Shown one piece after another: positions 32,371 to 42,773 of a stretch of DNA of 64,000 nucleotides. Below the pieces are notes generated by a model. The model made no database searches. It had not been told where the DNA came from and saw nothing but the letters and a program-made list of their open reading frames with translations. Made by a program: the position numbers and the translations under genes. Location: contig JAWQUS010000009.1 of NCBI GenBank assembly GCA_036365455.1, positions 6,354,001 through 6,418,000 on the forward strand. Reading direction: 5' to 3'. This DNA is from Macrosoma leucophasiata (Eukaryota; Arthropoda; Insecta; Lepidoptera; Hedylidae). Each line of letters starts with the position of its first letter. The stretch's first letter is position 1.

Positions 32371-32742
32371 GATCACCGATCGTGTTCGTAATGAAGATGT
32401 AAGAAAGAGGCTTTGTGTGAATAATAGTATCGGTGTAAAAATGAAAAAAGGCATGCCCCGATGGTTGGGGCATATAGAAAGAATGTCGAATGAGCGAATG
32501 ACTAAACAGATATACAATGCGAATGTGGAAGGTTGCAGAGGCCCAGGAAAACCAAGACTGACCTACCATGACCAAATAGGTCGAATTCTGTCTGATGGTG
32601 GGGTCAAAAGTCTTAGGAATCGGCGTGCATGTATGAAGAGAATTATGAAGGTAGACGAGGCACGAGAGGTATGTCAGGACCGGGATATCTGGCGCTCTGC
32701 ACTCTCTGCCTACCCCGTTAGGGACCTGGCGTGAAGATACAT
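32371..32742 (+). pseudogene. RTE-type LINE, 5'-truncated, inverted to its neighbour
   Basis: A plus-strand frame to the stop at 32734, ending SALSAYPVRDLA and followed by a GAAGATACATATGTATAC tail. It starts at ATCACCGATCGTGTTCGTAA, equivalent to residues TDRVRNEDV of the longer copy. With 31497-31880 it forms an inverted repeat with arms of about 380 bp. Small differences (QDRDIWRSAL) show the copies are not identical. Confidence 0.8.
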
Positions 32743-33500
32743 ATGTATACAATATAAAATATTTTATATTTAATGTAAGCACATTGAAAAAAATAAATGT
32801 TTCGATTATGTTAACAGGAGCGGTATTTCTTACCAGCTAAGGCTTTTTTATAACCACCGTTATTTAGTACCTTATGAAAAATAGAAAGAATCTTTACGAA
32901 ACATTTATTTGTATACATTTTGTAGCAATGACAAGTTTCTTTGATAAATAATTTGCTGTACTAAACACAAATCAATTTAAAAAACAGACGTTAAGTCTAC
33001 TTTTTACTAACGGACAGACAATCGAAACGGAATATATACTTGTACCATATTTATATTTCCTCTCAATCGATAACCCTTCCTATTGTTTCACCTGAATTTA
33101 TCATCGATCACAACCCACACAAGTTGAGAATGTTAAAATATGTTTTTAAATCTCAAAGCGCGACAAGCACACTTACTGCGCGTGATCTTGCAAAAAAATC
33201 TGACCGATAACAAACGGACAGGGATGTTATTTTATATGAATATACTTCATTCGCATTCATCTTCAAAGGACAACCGACTTTGACATATGAAAGAACCTCG
33301 CAAACCCATTTTATAAATGGATACAATAAACATAATAATGTCTGTATAATTGTCTTTTTACTGAATGTCCCACATTGGGTACACACACAAAAGCCTTTGT
33401 GAATAAAATTCAAATAAAAGTAATGTATCATTTGACAATAATAGTATGTTAGTAATGTTTTCGTATTTTGGCAGATTTATTCTAGTAATAGGTTTTACAA
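32743..33500. other. no gene assigned
   Basis: A 92-codon minus-strand frame (33153-33431) is present, with several cysteines but no recognisable domain. Confidence 0.4.
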
Positions 33501-33690
33501 TCTATACTAATAAATTAAAAAGAGGAAAGATTTGTGTTTTTGTATGTATATTTGTGACGTTTTTACTCAAAAACGACTAAACTGATTTCAAAAATCCTTT
33601 CATCATTAGCAAGCTGCATATTAAACTGAGTGACATAGGCTTATATTTATAACAATAACAACGCATTTAAATAGAAGCCTCTGGGTTTTT
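33501..33690 (+). repeat. Helitron-like remnant
   Basis: TCTATACTAATAAATTAAAA and AGAGGAAAGATTTGTG match the 5' end type of the elements at 5756 and 48957. ACGACTAAACTGATTTC and GTGACATAGGCTTATAT are typical interior strings. The 3' end is lost. Confidence 0.5.
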
Positions 33691-33776
33691 TTAGTTAGTA
33701 TGTCCATGGCCCGCAGTATTTATTTGTGATCAATGTGAATTAAATATTACTAAATATTACTAATTTAATAAAATAT

Positions 33777-34081
33777 ACGTAACTTCACGCCTGTAATCCC
33801 CGAAGGGATAGGCAGAGGTAAATGCATTCAATCATACATGCAAACACCCACGACTCGCCTGTTACGTTTTGGCCCATGTAACAGGTGGCGAACCTGTTGC
33901 CATCTCCGGGCACATTACCAAACTCCGGGGTACTGGGAAACTTCCAGAAAATGGAAAAATCCCAATAGAAGCAGAGATAAAGGATTTTAAAACGTTATCT
34001 CTAATATTCGCGACTCGGGAATCGAACCCAGGACCTCCAGCGTAATAGTAGTAACCTGCTACCACTACGCTACTGAGGCAG
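33777..34081 (-). mobile_element. tS2 SINE, full length, 12-bp target duplication
   Basis: TTAATAAAATAT flanks the element at 33765-33776 and 34082-34093. The head has a B box, TGGGTTCGATTCCCGAG, and the tail is the RTE-like one. Confidence 0.85.
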
Positions 34082-34093
34082 TTAATAAAATAT

Positions 34094-34628
34094 TATTTAT
34101 TTTATACCCTTATATTATTGCGGATTCATAAATACGAATTAAAAAATGAAAATTGAATAGTAATAAACTTTTTAAATGAATTCACCACTTTGAAGCGTTC
34201 AAAGTGGTTACTCGATCAATTGAAAAGGTTTTTGGTTGGATGTAAGGAAGATACAATCCATTAATGGGGTTTGAAACTAAAGATGAAAATTCTTCAACAT
34301 CAAATCCGTTTTATGCCTCAAAAAATCATCATGTTATCATCATCAAAAACTAGTTCATGTTTTTCAAAATATTTTAACCACTAATCTCGATTCAACTTGA
34401 CTGTTACAAAATTATTCTTACCTAATTGCATACCTCTGTGACGTCGCGCCGCACTTGACGTGATAGGCATAAATCGAACGATTGATCCTCTGCATACTGA
34501 GCAGGTGAAATTGACATTGTACTCGTATTTTTAAATAGATCCTTACGGGATATAGCTTCTAGAATGTTCTTTTGATATTTCTATTTGATGTAAAGGGAAA
34601 TGCTTATGACCTTTTTGTTTGGGTGGTA
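34094..34628. other. no gene seen
   Basis: A short inverted repeat (CACTTTGAAGCG / CGTTCAAAGTGG) lies near 34188-34210. Nothing else recognised. Confidence 0.4.
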
Positions 34629-34630
34629 TA

Positions 34631-34864
34631 GGTCGCGCCACGTAAAAAGAACGCTGGAAGAAAGTAGAAGGGATGTGTTCGCGCATCGGTACACTCGCGC
34701 ACGAAAGTACTAGCCCTATTGGTTTATTTTTGATCTAGCTTTCGCTTGCGGTTTCGTGTATTGGTAGGCAGATTGAAAACTATATTATATAGAATAACAT
34801 AAAATGAAATAAAAACACATGACGCGCAGCTTGACCGCCAGCGTTCTTTTTACCTGGCGCGACC
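34631..34864. mobile_element. 234-bp MITE with TA duplication, copy 1
   Basis: Terminal inverted repeats of about 28 bp start GGTCGCGCCACGTAAAAAG and pair with the complementary end with one mismatch. TA lies on each side. A copy of exactly the same length, almost identical, is at 63684-63917. A TA duplication suggests mobilisation by a Tc1/mariner-type transposase, although the TIR does not match that of the mariner at 39.3-40.5 kb. Confidence 0.8.
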
Positions 34865-34909
34865 TATACACATCCTTTTTTCATTGATATTTATTGACTA
34901 CATTTAGTT

Positions 34910-35108
34910 CAACCCGGTTAGTCCAGTGGAGTGTGCCGACCGTTCAATTTGAGGGTCCTATCCCGTACTGGGATTTATTTGTATGTCCTACAGATGTTTG
35001 TTTCGGATCTGGGTGTTCGTGTTTTTATTGTGGGTGCACGGCACCCGCGATACAGATTAATACCTAGTATGGCAACAGAGCCCGAGTGACAGATAAGCGT
35101 AAAAAAAT
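34910..35108 (+). mobile_element. tS1 SINE, diverged
   Basis: The head reads CAACCCGGTTAGTCCAGTGG. The B box is damaged (GGGTCCTATCCCGTACTGG). The body keeps CTACAGATGTTTGTTTCGG and the tail GATAAGCGTAAAAAAATGG. This is the oldest-looking copy of the family here. Confidence 0.75.
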
Positions 35109-35205
35109 GGCATTTGTCGCCATAATTAAGAATTAATAATATATATTTTTAAATATCACAGAATTATGTAAATCTCCAAGTAATTTTCTACCCATCTCCT
35201 AAATT

Positions 35206-35523
35206 ATGAACCTAAAAAATACTTTACACGGTGCCATTAGCATATTAGGTATCAACCGATTTTTAATCGTCAGCAATCGTGAACTATTTTTTTTTAATGT
35301 CACTGCAAACAAACAGCTCGTTTACATTTATGGCAAGCAATTAGATAGAATTAAAGACATCTACGCAGACATCGATGACTTAATTAATACAAAGTACTTA
35401 TCACATCTGCATCCTAAGATATTTCTTGATTTCTTGAAATTTATTTACCTTCGTGTGGGATTAGATCTTGTGACCTTTGGTGGTAAAAATAAATTCACTG
35501 CGTTTCAACATTTAATTCGATGA
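35206..35523 (+). CDS. intact 105-codon ORF, unrecognised
   Basis: An uninterrupted frame from ATG at 35206 to TGA at 35521. An in-frame TAA sits two codons upstream, so it does not continue 5'. The protein starts MNLKNTLHGAISILGINRFL and contains FFFNVTANKQLVYIYGKQLD and LHPKIFLDFLKFIYLRVGLD. It is rich in Leu, Ile, Phe and Lys and looks like a folded alpha/beta fragment, with no signal peptide or membrane segment. Codon choice is mixed and third positions are less AT-rich than the flanks. Its stop overlaps the first bases of the tS1 SINE at 35522, and another tS1 lies 98 bp upstream. It could be an exon, a decayed host gene copy or an integrated viral gene fragment. I cannot place it. Confidence 0.35.
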   Translation: MNLKNTLHGAISILGINRFLIVSNRELFFFNVTANKQLVYIYGKQLDRIKDIYADIDDLINTKYLSHLHPKIFLDFLKFIYLRVGLDLVTFGGKNKFTAFQHLIR

Positions 35524-35740
35524 CCCAGTTAGTCTAGCGGTATGAAACGACCGTTTGACTCGAAGGCTCGCGGGTTCGATCCCCGTACCTGAATAAATAT
35601 TTGTATGGCCTAAAGACATTTGTCTCGGGTCTGTGTGTTTGTAAATGTATTGTGTACATACAACAACATACAACGGCACCCATGACACAAGTTAATACGT
35701 AGTGTGGGATTGTGAGTGTAAGCGTATATATATATTTTTT
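35522..35740 (+). mobile_element. tS1 SINE
   Basis: The head GACCCAGTTAGTCTAGCGG and the B box GGGTTCGATCCCCGTACC are present. A 12-base partial duplication (CATACAACAACATACAACGG) lengthens the body. The tail GTGAGTGTAAGCG runs into a TA repeat. It starts at the stop codon of the preceding ORF. Confidence 0.8.
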
Positions 35741-36361
35741 TGTGTTTATGATATTTTTTAAACAAATTTCGATTCCAATTAATTTTTTTATGTAATGACG
35801 AACAAGCTGAATGTAACCCGTGCATATAAAAACCTTAATAAAGATATTGTTTAGATAGAGCATTATTATCATTTAGAGACTGATAGATTAGATATTGTTT
35901 AGGTACTAATGTTATCAAACAATTTAAAACCGTCTGATAAAACTCGAATTCAAAATGCAAAAAAAAATAAACTGCTCTGCAAGCATGTCCATTAGGCTCT
36001 AGAAATTCATCAGATTCAAGTGATTGCTCACGCGCCGGTGGCACGCGTCCTTTTTATTTTTACTCCGAAGCCCACATGAATGGATGCGTTTTAAGGCAGA
36101 CACTTTAAAAGGTTATTTATAGTAAATAACAGATGCTTGTTATAGTTGATCATAGATCTCGCCAGTTGATAGACTACTTTTAATCAGATCACTTATATTT
36201 GATTTACCTACATCTCAATTTAGGTGAAGTTGTATTTTTGTAGACAGGTTTTGTAGATTTAAATGATTAAAATATTCAAATCAAAACGAAATAGATCGTT
36301 GTTTGTAAATGAATTCATTTTGAGTGCTATGTTTTAATATCGTTATTAATCTTCATTTTTG
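35741..36361. other. no gene; PA290 stub near 35785-35820
   Basis: TTTTTTTATGTAATGACGAA and CAAGCTGAATGTAACC resemble the extreme 3' end of PA290 on the minus strand. Otherwise nothing. Confidence 0.35.
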
Positions 36362-36440
36362 TTGTCACCTTCTGCTCTCCATTACGGCAGCTGAAAAGTG
36401 ACCGGAGCGTCGTGTTGGATTTTAAATAAAATGAGATAAT
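36362..36440 (+). repeat. dispersed repeat of unknown class, copy 2
   Basis: TTACGGCAGCTGAAAAGTGA, CCGGAGCGTCGTGTTGGATT and TTAAATAAAAT match the repeat at 375-570. Confidence 0.5.
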
Positions 36441-37076
36441 TCTGTCAAAATGAAAAGGAAAATTCATAAAAATGTAATGGGTTTTCGTAAGATACTGTCA
36501 AATACCTATCTTCATAACAAGCAAAGAATTTGGAACACCAGTTATCCTTGTCCTGACACACCTCAAATAACCGCGATTTTTAGTAGAACACCATGTCATG
36601 TCAACGTATTTATCTTTTGTACGTTTCCACAATTTTAGTATTCTATTTTTACTAGCTTTACAATTTTATCATGACATATTTTAGAATACGAGCACGTCAC
36701 TAAATTAAGTATTTGACCATGATCCTTATATTGATATTTTTGTTTATAATAATAATATATATATTGTAACATACTTTAGCCTGTTTGCTTAATTTTGCCT
36801 CTCACCAAAACAAAACAGCTTTTTAAAAACGAATGAAACCAACTCAAGTAGATAGATCTAGTAACCATCTTGTAAATTACCCCGATTGACAGACAAGTGA
36901 CAAACAGTAGATCAGGAAGGGATCGCGTGCCCGATACGCCTACACCAGAGCCTGATCCAAAACAATTAATTCACTTACAGACAAACTGACAATATATCGT
37001 TCCACATGCGAATTTGTTTATCTTGTGTTCGTCTTGTGAGTGGGACGACAAAATCACCCTTGTATTTAAATAGACT
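36441..37076. other. no gene seen
   Basis: A 62-codon frame at 36450 has no recognisable domain. The rest is AT-rich. Confidence 0.4.
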
Positions 37077-37386
37077 ACGTAACTTCACGCCTGTAATCCC
37101 CGAAGGGGTAGGCAGAGGTAAATGCATACATTCAAGCATACATGCAAACACCCACGATTCGCCGGTTACGTTTTGGCCCATGTAACAGGTGGCGAGCCTG
37201 TTGACATCTCCGGGCACGTTACCAAACTTTGAGGTACTAGGAAATTTCCAGAAAATGGAAAAATCCCAATAGAACCAGAGATAAAGGCTTTTTCACCAGT
37301 ATCTCTGATAACCCCCTACCCGGGAATCGAACCCAGGACCTCAGCGTAGTAGTAGTGGCCTGCTACCACTAGGCTACCGAGCCAGT
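37077..37386 (-). mobile_element. tS2 SINE, full length
   Basis: Very similar to 24506-24815, including the head TAGCCTAGTGGTAGCAGG. Flanking repeats are imperfect (TTAAATAGACT on the left), so a target duplication is not certain. Confidence 0.85.
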
Positions 37387-39079
37387 TAAAAAATATACTA
37401 GAAATAGACTAGATTATTATTGATAGTTTATTTTTAAAGGAATTGTACATTCGTTTATCTGATTTTGAGCGTCCATTTACGACAGGCTTTATTAGCCACT
37501 TTGCTGATTGTTGAGGCTGATTTTTAGATCTCTAATAAGACCAGAGGCTCAAACACATAACGGGATTAGTTTTGCTCTTTGCGTTAATTTCGTGCTTGTT
37601 GTACAAACATATTTTTTATGTTGCTTTTATACTACAAACCAAACCAGCAACACTTAATTCTAGAACGACATATTTATCGTGAATGTTATTTTTTAAGCCA
37701 CAGCAGGAGCCAAAATTTCTAATGTCCAACACATTGATATTGCCACTGAGCACCTGTTTTTTTAACGTGTTCTACTTGAGAGTCTGTCCTCAACGTTATT
37801 TGGTTGGGTTTTATATTACACTTCTGTTCACATCAGATATATTGTCAATTAGTATACTATCACTAGGCTTACTAATATTTGGTAGCTGATCATACCTTTC
37901 GCATTAATGTGGTTTTAAGGGTATGCATAGAACTTTTCATAATTATACACAAAATATTATCACAGGTCGTAACGATGAACGTAAGGAAAAAAATATAAAC
38001 ATCACAATTGCATCATATAGTAAACATTAAAAACTGACACACTTATAAATTACTAATATTCTCGGGACATGATTAGCGTATCCATTCTCACTACACATGA
38101 CTAACACGACCACATATGGTGAGTGTTTGTCTGGTAATTGACTAGGATAACTATTGTAAACTATGGCAAGTATGCCACGTGATGTGTGCAGTACAATTGA
38201 CGTCAAAAGTGTTTAAAACTATTTTAAGAGCAATTTTGAACTGATTTTTATTTATCAATAGTAAGCTTTCATTTCGCGTAGTTTGACAAATAATTCCATT
38301 CATGCTTCGTCTTGATCCTTGTTTTATAATTTTAAGCTTAGACGATAAATCAGTCATCTAGACCGAAAGCAGTTGACAAAAGAATATTATAACTTTTTTT
38401 TGTTTTAAGACCAATTAAACGCGGTTGTATCTTATAAATACTGGTACTGATTGTAACGCACAAATTAGAGATAATATTTTGATTATGTCAAAATATGGTT
38501 TAATTTTTATTAATATAAATATTTATTCGCTATTAAAATTACCGATTTGTCAATTAACCCATTCCTTTAAAGACTGGTTTAATTGACATAATAGCTTTAT
38601 CAATGCTCACCTGTAATTCAGGGGATAGATAGCCTAGATAGATAAATATTAAGCTGTTACAAAATACTTTTCTTTTTAAGAATCAACCATTTAGCTAGAA
38701 AAGCAAAACATCATCAATATACCTCAGTTACTTTTTCATTCAATTTTATTATCTTAGTATAAATGACTTCTGGTATTAACTGCACATGATATAAGAGATG
38801 AGTTATCGCTTGCGTAGCGCGGGAAAATCGTGGGAAATTGTTGCTTAGTGGAACTCACTGTACCCTTTACGATAAGGATAATGGTTTGAGATGATGTTTC
38901 CGTCTGATTGTCTTGCTTAGTATGGAATAATTATGAGCTCTGATGTGATCGGAAGCTCTTGGTGCTACTAAAATTGTTAAATTTTTTTGCTAGTTTTAAA
39001 GAAATCATAGATTTCATTCATGAATCACAAATATTTCATCTTCATTACGAGAATTAAAAAAAATATGGAGAGATTAATT
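37387..39079. other. no gene seen
   Basis: About 1.7 kb of AT-rich sequence with frames of 68 codons at most and no domains. Confidence 0.45.
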
Positions 39080-39160
39080 TCACATCGGACAGGCATCGAA
39101 CCTGCAATCTCTGGATAACCAAAACAGCTGTTTTAACTACTAAACTATTCAAGCGTCAAT
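39080..39160 (-). repeat. tRNA-like SINE remnant (unassigned)
   Basis: The minus strand reads GCTTGAATAGTTTAGTAGTT and, 40 bases later, TTGCAGGTTCGATGCCTGTC, an A/B-box pair in tRNA spacing, followed by an A-rich tail. The acceptor ends do not pair well, so it is a SINE remnant and not a tRNA gene. Confidence 0.5.
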
Positions 39161-39291
39161 TATTTCATCACTTTTTTTTTATCTAACCGACTTATCATAT
39201 GCTTTATCAATTGATAACTTATTAATTATTATTCATTCATCTGTTGGAAAATTTTCCATTTCTTTGTTTTAATTACAATCAATACCCATGT

Positions 39292-40549
39292 TATTTTTTA
39301 AGATAATTCAAAACATTTTTTAATATAGTTTTTTTTTAATTTAACTAAAGTATGTATGTACCATTTTGTTTGATATCCTTTTGCCATCTTGTAGGTAGGG
39401 ACATGATCCCATTGCTATAAAAATTTTGGGACTTCTCATCAAAATACCGCGACAAGTGGATTTGGTAGTCCTCTCGTGATGTTAACCTAACATTGCATAA
39501 AGAATTCTGAAGAGACCGAAACAGGTGGAAATCTGAAGGTGCAAGGTCAGGACTATACGGCGGATGCATTAACACCTCCCAGCCAAACTCTCTTAATTTT
39601 TGCTGAGTGGCTATAGATGTGTGAGGTCTAGCGTTATCATGATGAAACACCACACCCCTTCTGTTGATCAATTCCGGCCGCTTTCTCTCAACTTCTTGCT
39701 TTAATCTCATCAGTTGTTCGCAGTAGAGTTCAGAATCGATAGTCCTGCCTGGTGATAATAGCTCATAATGAATAATGCCCTTCCAATCCCACCACACACA
39801 CAACATCACCTTATTGCGTGTTAACCCGGGTTTCGCCACAGTCTGTGAAGCCTGACCGGCCTTTGACCACGACCTTTTTCGCACGTTCTTGTCGTACGTG
39901 ATCCACTTTTCATCACCAGTTATCAGCTTCTTCAAAAATGATTCGGTTTCATTACGTCGTAATAAAGAATCACAAATGAGTACACGGTTCATTAGGTTTC
40001 TTTCAGTGATCTCGTGAGGTACCCAAATATCGATTTTTTTTTGTACCCAGCTTTTTTCGAATGCGCCAAAACTGTTTTGTGATCAATTCTCAGTTCTTCA
40101 GCTACGTCGTAACTACTGATATGTCGATCTTGCTCCACTTTTTCAAACATGGCATCCATTTTGTCCGTAATAGGGCGACCAGAGCGAGGTGCATCTTTGA
40201 CATCAAAATTTCCGGATTGAAAACGCTTAAACCAAATTCGTGCTACTCTCACAGACACTGCAGTAGGTCCATAAACATCGCAAATTTTTTTCGCGGCTTG
40301 CGTTTCATTTTTACCTTTTTTGTAGTAAAATTTTAAAATGTATCGAATTTCTTCATTAGATTCACTCATCTTGACAGTACGAAAAACAAATGAAAATCAC
40401 ACATTTGCCTAATTTGAATTTGGAATTATGTTCTTTAAAATTTTTACTTTCAATGATATCAAAACCAGCCAGATACAAATACTACAGCCAAAGAGATTTT
40501 ATTACAAGTTCATACATACTATAATGCGAAAAGACTTTTTCCCCAACCT
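39292..40549 (-). mobile_element. mariner element, 5' TIR kept, 3' TIR lost
   Basis: On the minus strand the element begins after TA with AGGTTGGGGAAAAAGTCTTT and continues TCGCATTATAGTATGTATG, a TIR of the type carried by lepidopteran mariners. A 5' UTR of about 180 bp precedes the transposase frame. After the stop at 39345 the 3' UTR runs to CTTAAAAAATAACATGGG, where a mirror of the TIR is expected but absent. The copy has therefore lost its 3' end and could not be moved without it. Confidence 0.85.
39345..40369 (-). pseudogene. mariner transposase with one frameshift
   Basis: Two minus-strand frames together cover a full mariner transposase of about 345 residues. The first (40369-39992, 125 codons) holds the N-terminal paired helix-turn-helix region, with WFKRFQSGNFDVKDAPRSGR and HISSYDVAEELRIDHKTVL. 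The second (215 codons, 39992-39345) has the catalytic triad: Asp27 in ITGDEKWITYD, Asp119 in FHHDNARPHTS and Asp154 in YSPDLAPSDFHLF. This is D,D34D spacing, the mariner signature. They are separated by a single frame slip near the run of nine A at about 40033-40041. Beyond it the other frame reads WVPHE-type sequence that the first frame misses. No other stop is seen, so the lesion is probably recent. It is inactive as it stands. Confidence 0.9.
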
Positions 40550-40967
40550 TATGAGCCAAAAATTACCTAAAATTCATGAAAAAAAAATGCTTGACAATTG
40601 TGAATGTATACTTTATTACACCCATGAAGCTACGTTTTGTCGTCGATGATTACACCCAATTATCTCTTAAAAGTTATGCACACGGGAAGTTCCCGATCCG
40701 ATCATCCCGAATCAATTTTCCCGTGTGTAGTTTCTATTCTTAATGAATACATTGCACCTTCATTTCAAACATACGATGTGATTTCTAGAAAACCAGCTTA
40801 ATTCCTAAATGACGTATGCAAAATGTATCCTATACATCATGTTTTGTATTCCACAGGCAGCAGTTAACGGTGCGATACTAAATGTAGAGGCCGGTCACCG
40901 AGCTACGCTGTGCCGGAATTCACTTATATTCATTGCACTCGTGAAAATATTTGACTTGAAATTCTAA
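40550..40967. other. no gene seen
   Basis: AT-rich, nothing recognised. Confidence 0.4.
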
Positions 40968-41207
40968 ACGTAACTTCACGCCTGCAATCCCCGAAGGGGT
41001 AGGCAGAAGTAAATGCATGCATTCAAGCATACGTTCAAATACCCACGATTCCCCGGTTAGGCATAACACCTAATGAGGATTAGGAGTGGCAGCGCATCTG
41101 CATTTTGATCTCTGGTCATTGTGTGGGTGTCTATAGGCTGCAGTCATCGCTTAACATCAATGTGAACTGCACGCTTGTTTGCCACTTGTATTACATAAAT
41201 AGAAAAA
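40968..41207. repeat. tS2 tail (-) fused to PA290 3' half (+)
   Basis: 40968-41058 is the tS2 tail on the minus strand (CGTAACTTCACGCCTGCAAT to CACGATTCCCCGGTTAG). At 41059 it joins PA290 in plus orientation (GGCATAACACCTAATGAGG to CTTGTATTACATAAATAG). The join coincides with GTTAGGCATAAC and leaves no spacer. Confidence 0.7.
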
Positions 41208-41616
41208 ATACAACTTCCAAATACATTTCTATAATTCGCACAACAATAAATCATAGAAAAAACGAAAAGTGAACAGTCGTGACGCCAGTTGTAGCCTCAC
41301 AAATGAAAATCCAGATGACACGCGTGCAAACTTGAGCCATAATGAAGCGCGAGATCTCGTTACTTCCTACTTCACAATTAGGCTGCGCAAGATTTCTCGC
41401 ACCGAACTTGAGTACAGATTATATAACACGTGTTCGTTTGGCCAGCCACTGATTTGCATAAATAGCAGATTATCGCCAAAGAAGCGAAGATTCGGAAGCG
41501 TTATCTTGTAGGCTCATCTTACTACTGGTTTACACAATATTTTACTACTACAGTAATCCTAACTATGATTATGTACGACCCTTGCCTAAAACCGATTATT
41601 ATATTTTATTTTTTTA
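41208..41616. other. no gene assigned
   Basis: An 80-codon frame (41269-41511, GTG start) has a coding-like base mix but no recognisable domain and no clear splice sites. Confidence 0.35.
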
Positions 41617-41714
41617 CGTAACTTCACGCCTGTAATCCTCTCAGGGGCAGGCAGAAGTAAATGCATGCATTCAAGCATACATGAAAACACCCACAATTCA
41701 CACACAGTTAGAGT

Positions 41715-41746
<32 letters not shown>

Positions 41747-42034
41747 GCGACACACACACTTTTTCAGTCACTCACATACTCACCCTACTTTGTAAAATTT
41801 TTGATTACTTGATATATCTACCTTGTTTAATGTTTTATGACAAAATAATTTTAAGTGAAGTTATAACTCGGAGAAGCCACTGATTCCCGAAATACAGTGT
41901 AGACTAGTTCGGGAATCTATGGATTCAATATTAACCATTGTAAAAATGTTTTTTGTCAATAAATGATTATATTATTATTATTATTCGCCGGTTACGTTTT
42001 GGCCTATGTAACAGGTGGCGAGCCTGTTGACATC
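41617..42034 (-). mobile_element. tS2 tail split by a LINE 3' end
   Basis: tS2 sequence stops at ACACCCACAATTC (41699) and resumes with ATTCGCCGGTTACGTTTTGG (41985 on), exactly where other copies read ACCCACGATTCGCCGG. The inserted 285 bp or so contain a (CA)n run at about 41721-41746 and end GTCAATAAATGATTATATT with (ATT)n, a LINE-like 3' terminus of plus polarity. The overlap ATTC may be a 4-bp target duplication. Confidence 0.7.
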
Positions 42035-42500
42035 TTTTATGGGCCTTTGTTTTACTTATAGTCTTACATTTGTTGCCTGAAATAAATTAATAAATTAAAA
42101 TAAATTACGCATGGTGTATTGTCATGTCAATAAATTTTGATATAAAAATTTAAAGACTACCGAGATCAATAAGAAGAATAAGTTACTTAATGGATTTCAC
42201 AATGAGATGAAATCATTGGTTTTAAATAGAAAATATATACATTTTTTTAAACTTTGACATACACTTCTAAATATACTAGAGATAGTAGGTATTGTAATTT
42301 TTTTTTATCTATTTCTTTTTAAAATTTATTTCTTTTTAAATTAAATTAAACATAGTTAAACAGTCAAAATAAGAATCCACACGCCGAACATTCACAATTA
42401 CGACATTAAGCATTCAATGCATCACCTTTCCCTTTCCCTCACGGCTCATCGTCCGTTAGTTAGAGAGGGATTACCCAACAATCACAGTTTACCTTAACGA
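42035..42500. other. no gene; AT-rich then more balanced
   Basis: From about 42365 the base mix becomes less AT-rich (CCTTTCCCTTTCCCTCACGG), and this leads into the possible first exon below. Confidence 0.4.
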
Positions 42501-42627
42501 CTCAGTAAGGCTAAAACTTGAAATTTTTATGTTAATAAGATTGCATTATTGTATGTTCTAATTATTATTGCGCTAGTCATAAGTGGTGGCGAGAAGTGAG
42601 TGGTCGTGTTGTGTGAGTGTCTTCAAG

Positions 42628-42707
42628 ATGGATATGCGCCATCATAAATTGTTTAGGCTAAGAAACAAAAGCAACTTGTCACGATCTTCGTCGGTATCAA
42701 CACCGAG
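42628..42707 (+). CDS. possible first coding exon with splice donor
   Basis: ATG at 42628 sits in a good context (AAGATGG) after a less AT-rich leader. It opens 26 codons plus two bases, MDMRHHKLFRLRNKSNLSRS then SSVSTP, ending CACCGAG|GTACGTGAAAG, a fair splice donor with GTACGT. The peptide is basic and then serine-rich, like many intracellular signalling-protein N-termini, but I do not recognise it. No TE in the window contains it. If real, the intron is phase 2 and much of the sequence to the right is intronic. TCAGT at 42502-42506 would be a possible initiator. Confidence 0.35.
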
Positions 42708-42773
42708 GTACGTGAAAGTTAACTAGATACGTTATGTAATTACCTCAAAGTGGTTTTGTGAACGAATTCCGAC

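Noticed and set aside
32309..32782. 157-codon minus-strand ORF, and similar ones at 31722-32291, 31484-31870, 20410-20730 and 44335-44766
   Set aside because: They are antisense or shifted readings of the RTE LINE coding sequence.
33153..33431. 92-codon cysteine-containing minus-strand ORF
   Set aside because: No signal peptide, no cysteine spacing pattern I recognise, and no supporting context.
39230..39262. CATCTGTTGGAAAATTTTCC as the missing 3' TIR of mariner
   Set aside because: Only GTTGG and a short A run agree with the 5' TIR, which is too weak to call.
41721..41746. (CA)n run as a feature of its own
   Set aside because: An ordinary microsatellite within an inserted LINE fragment; noted under that feature.
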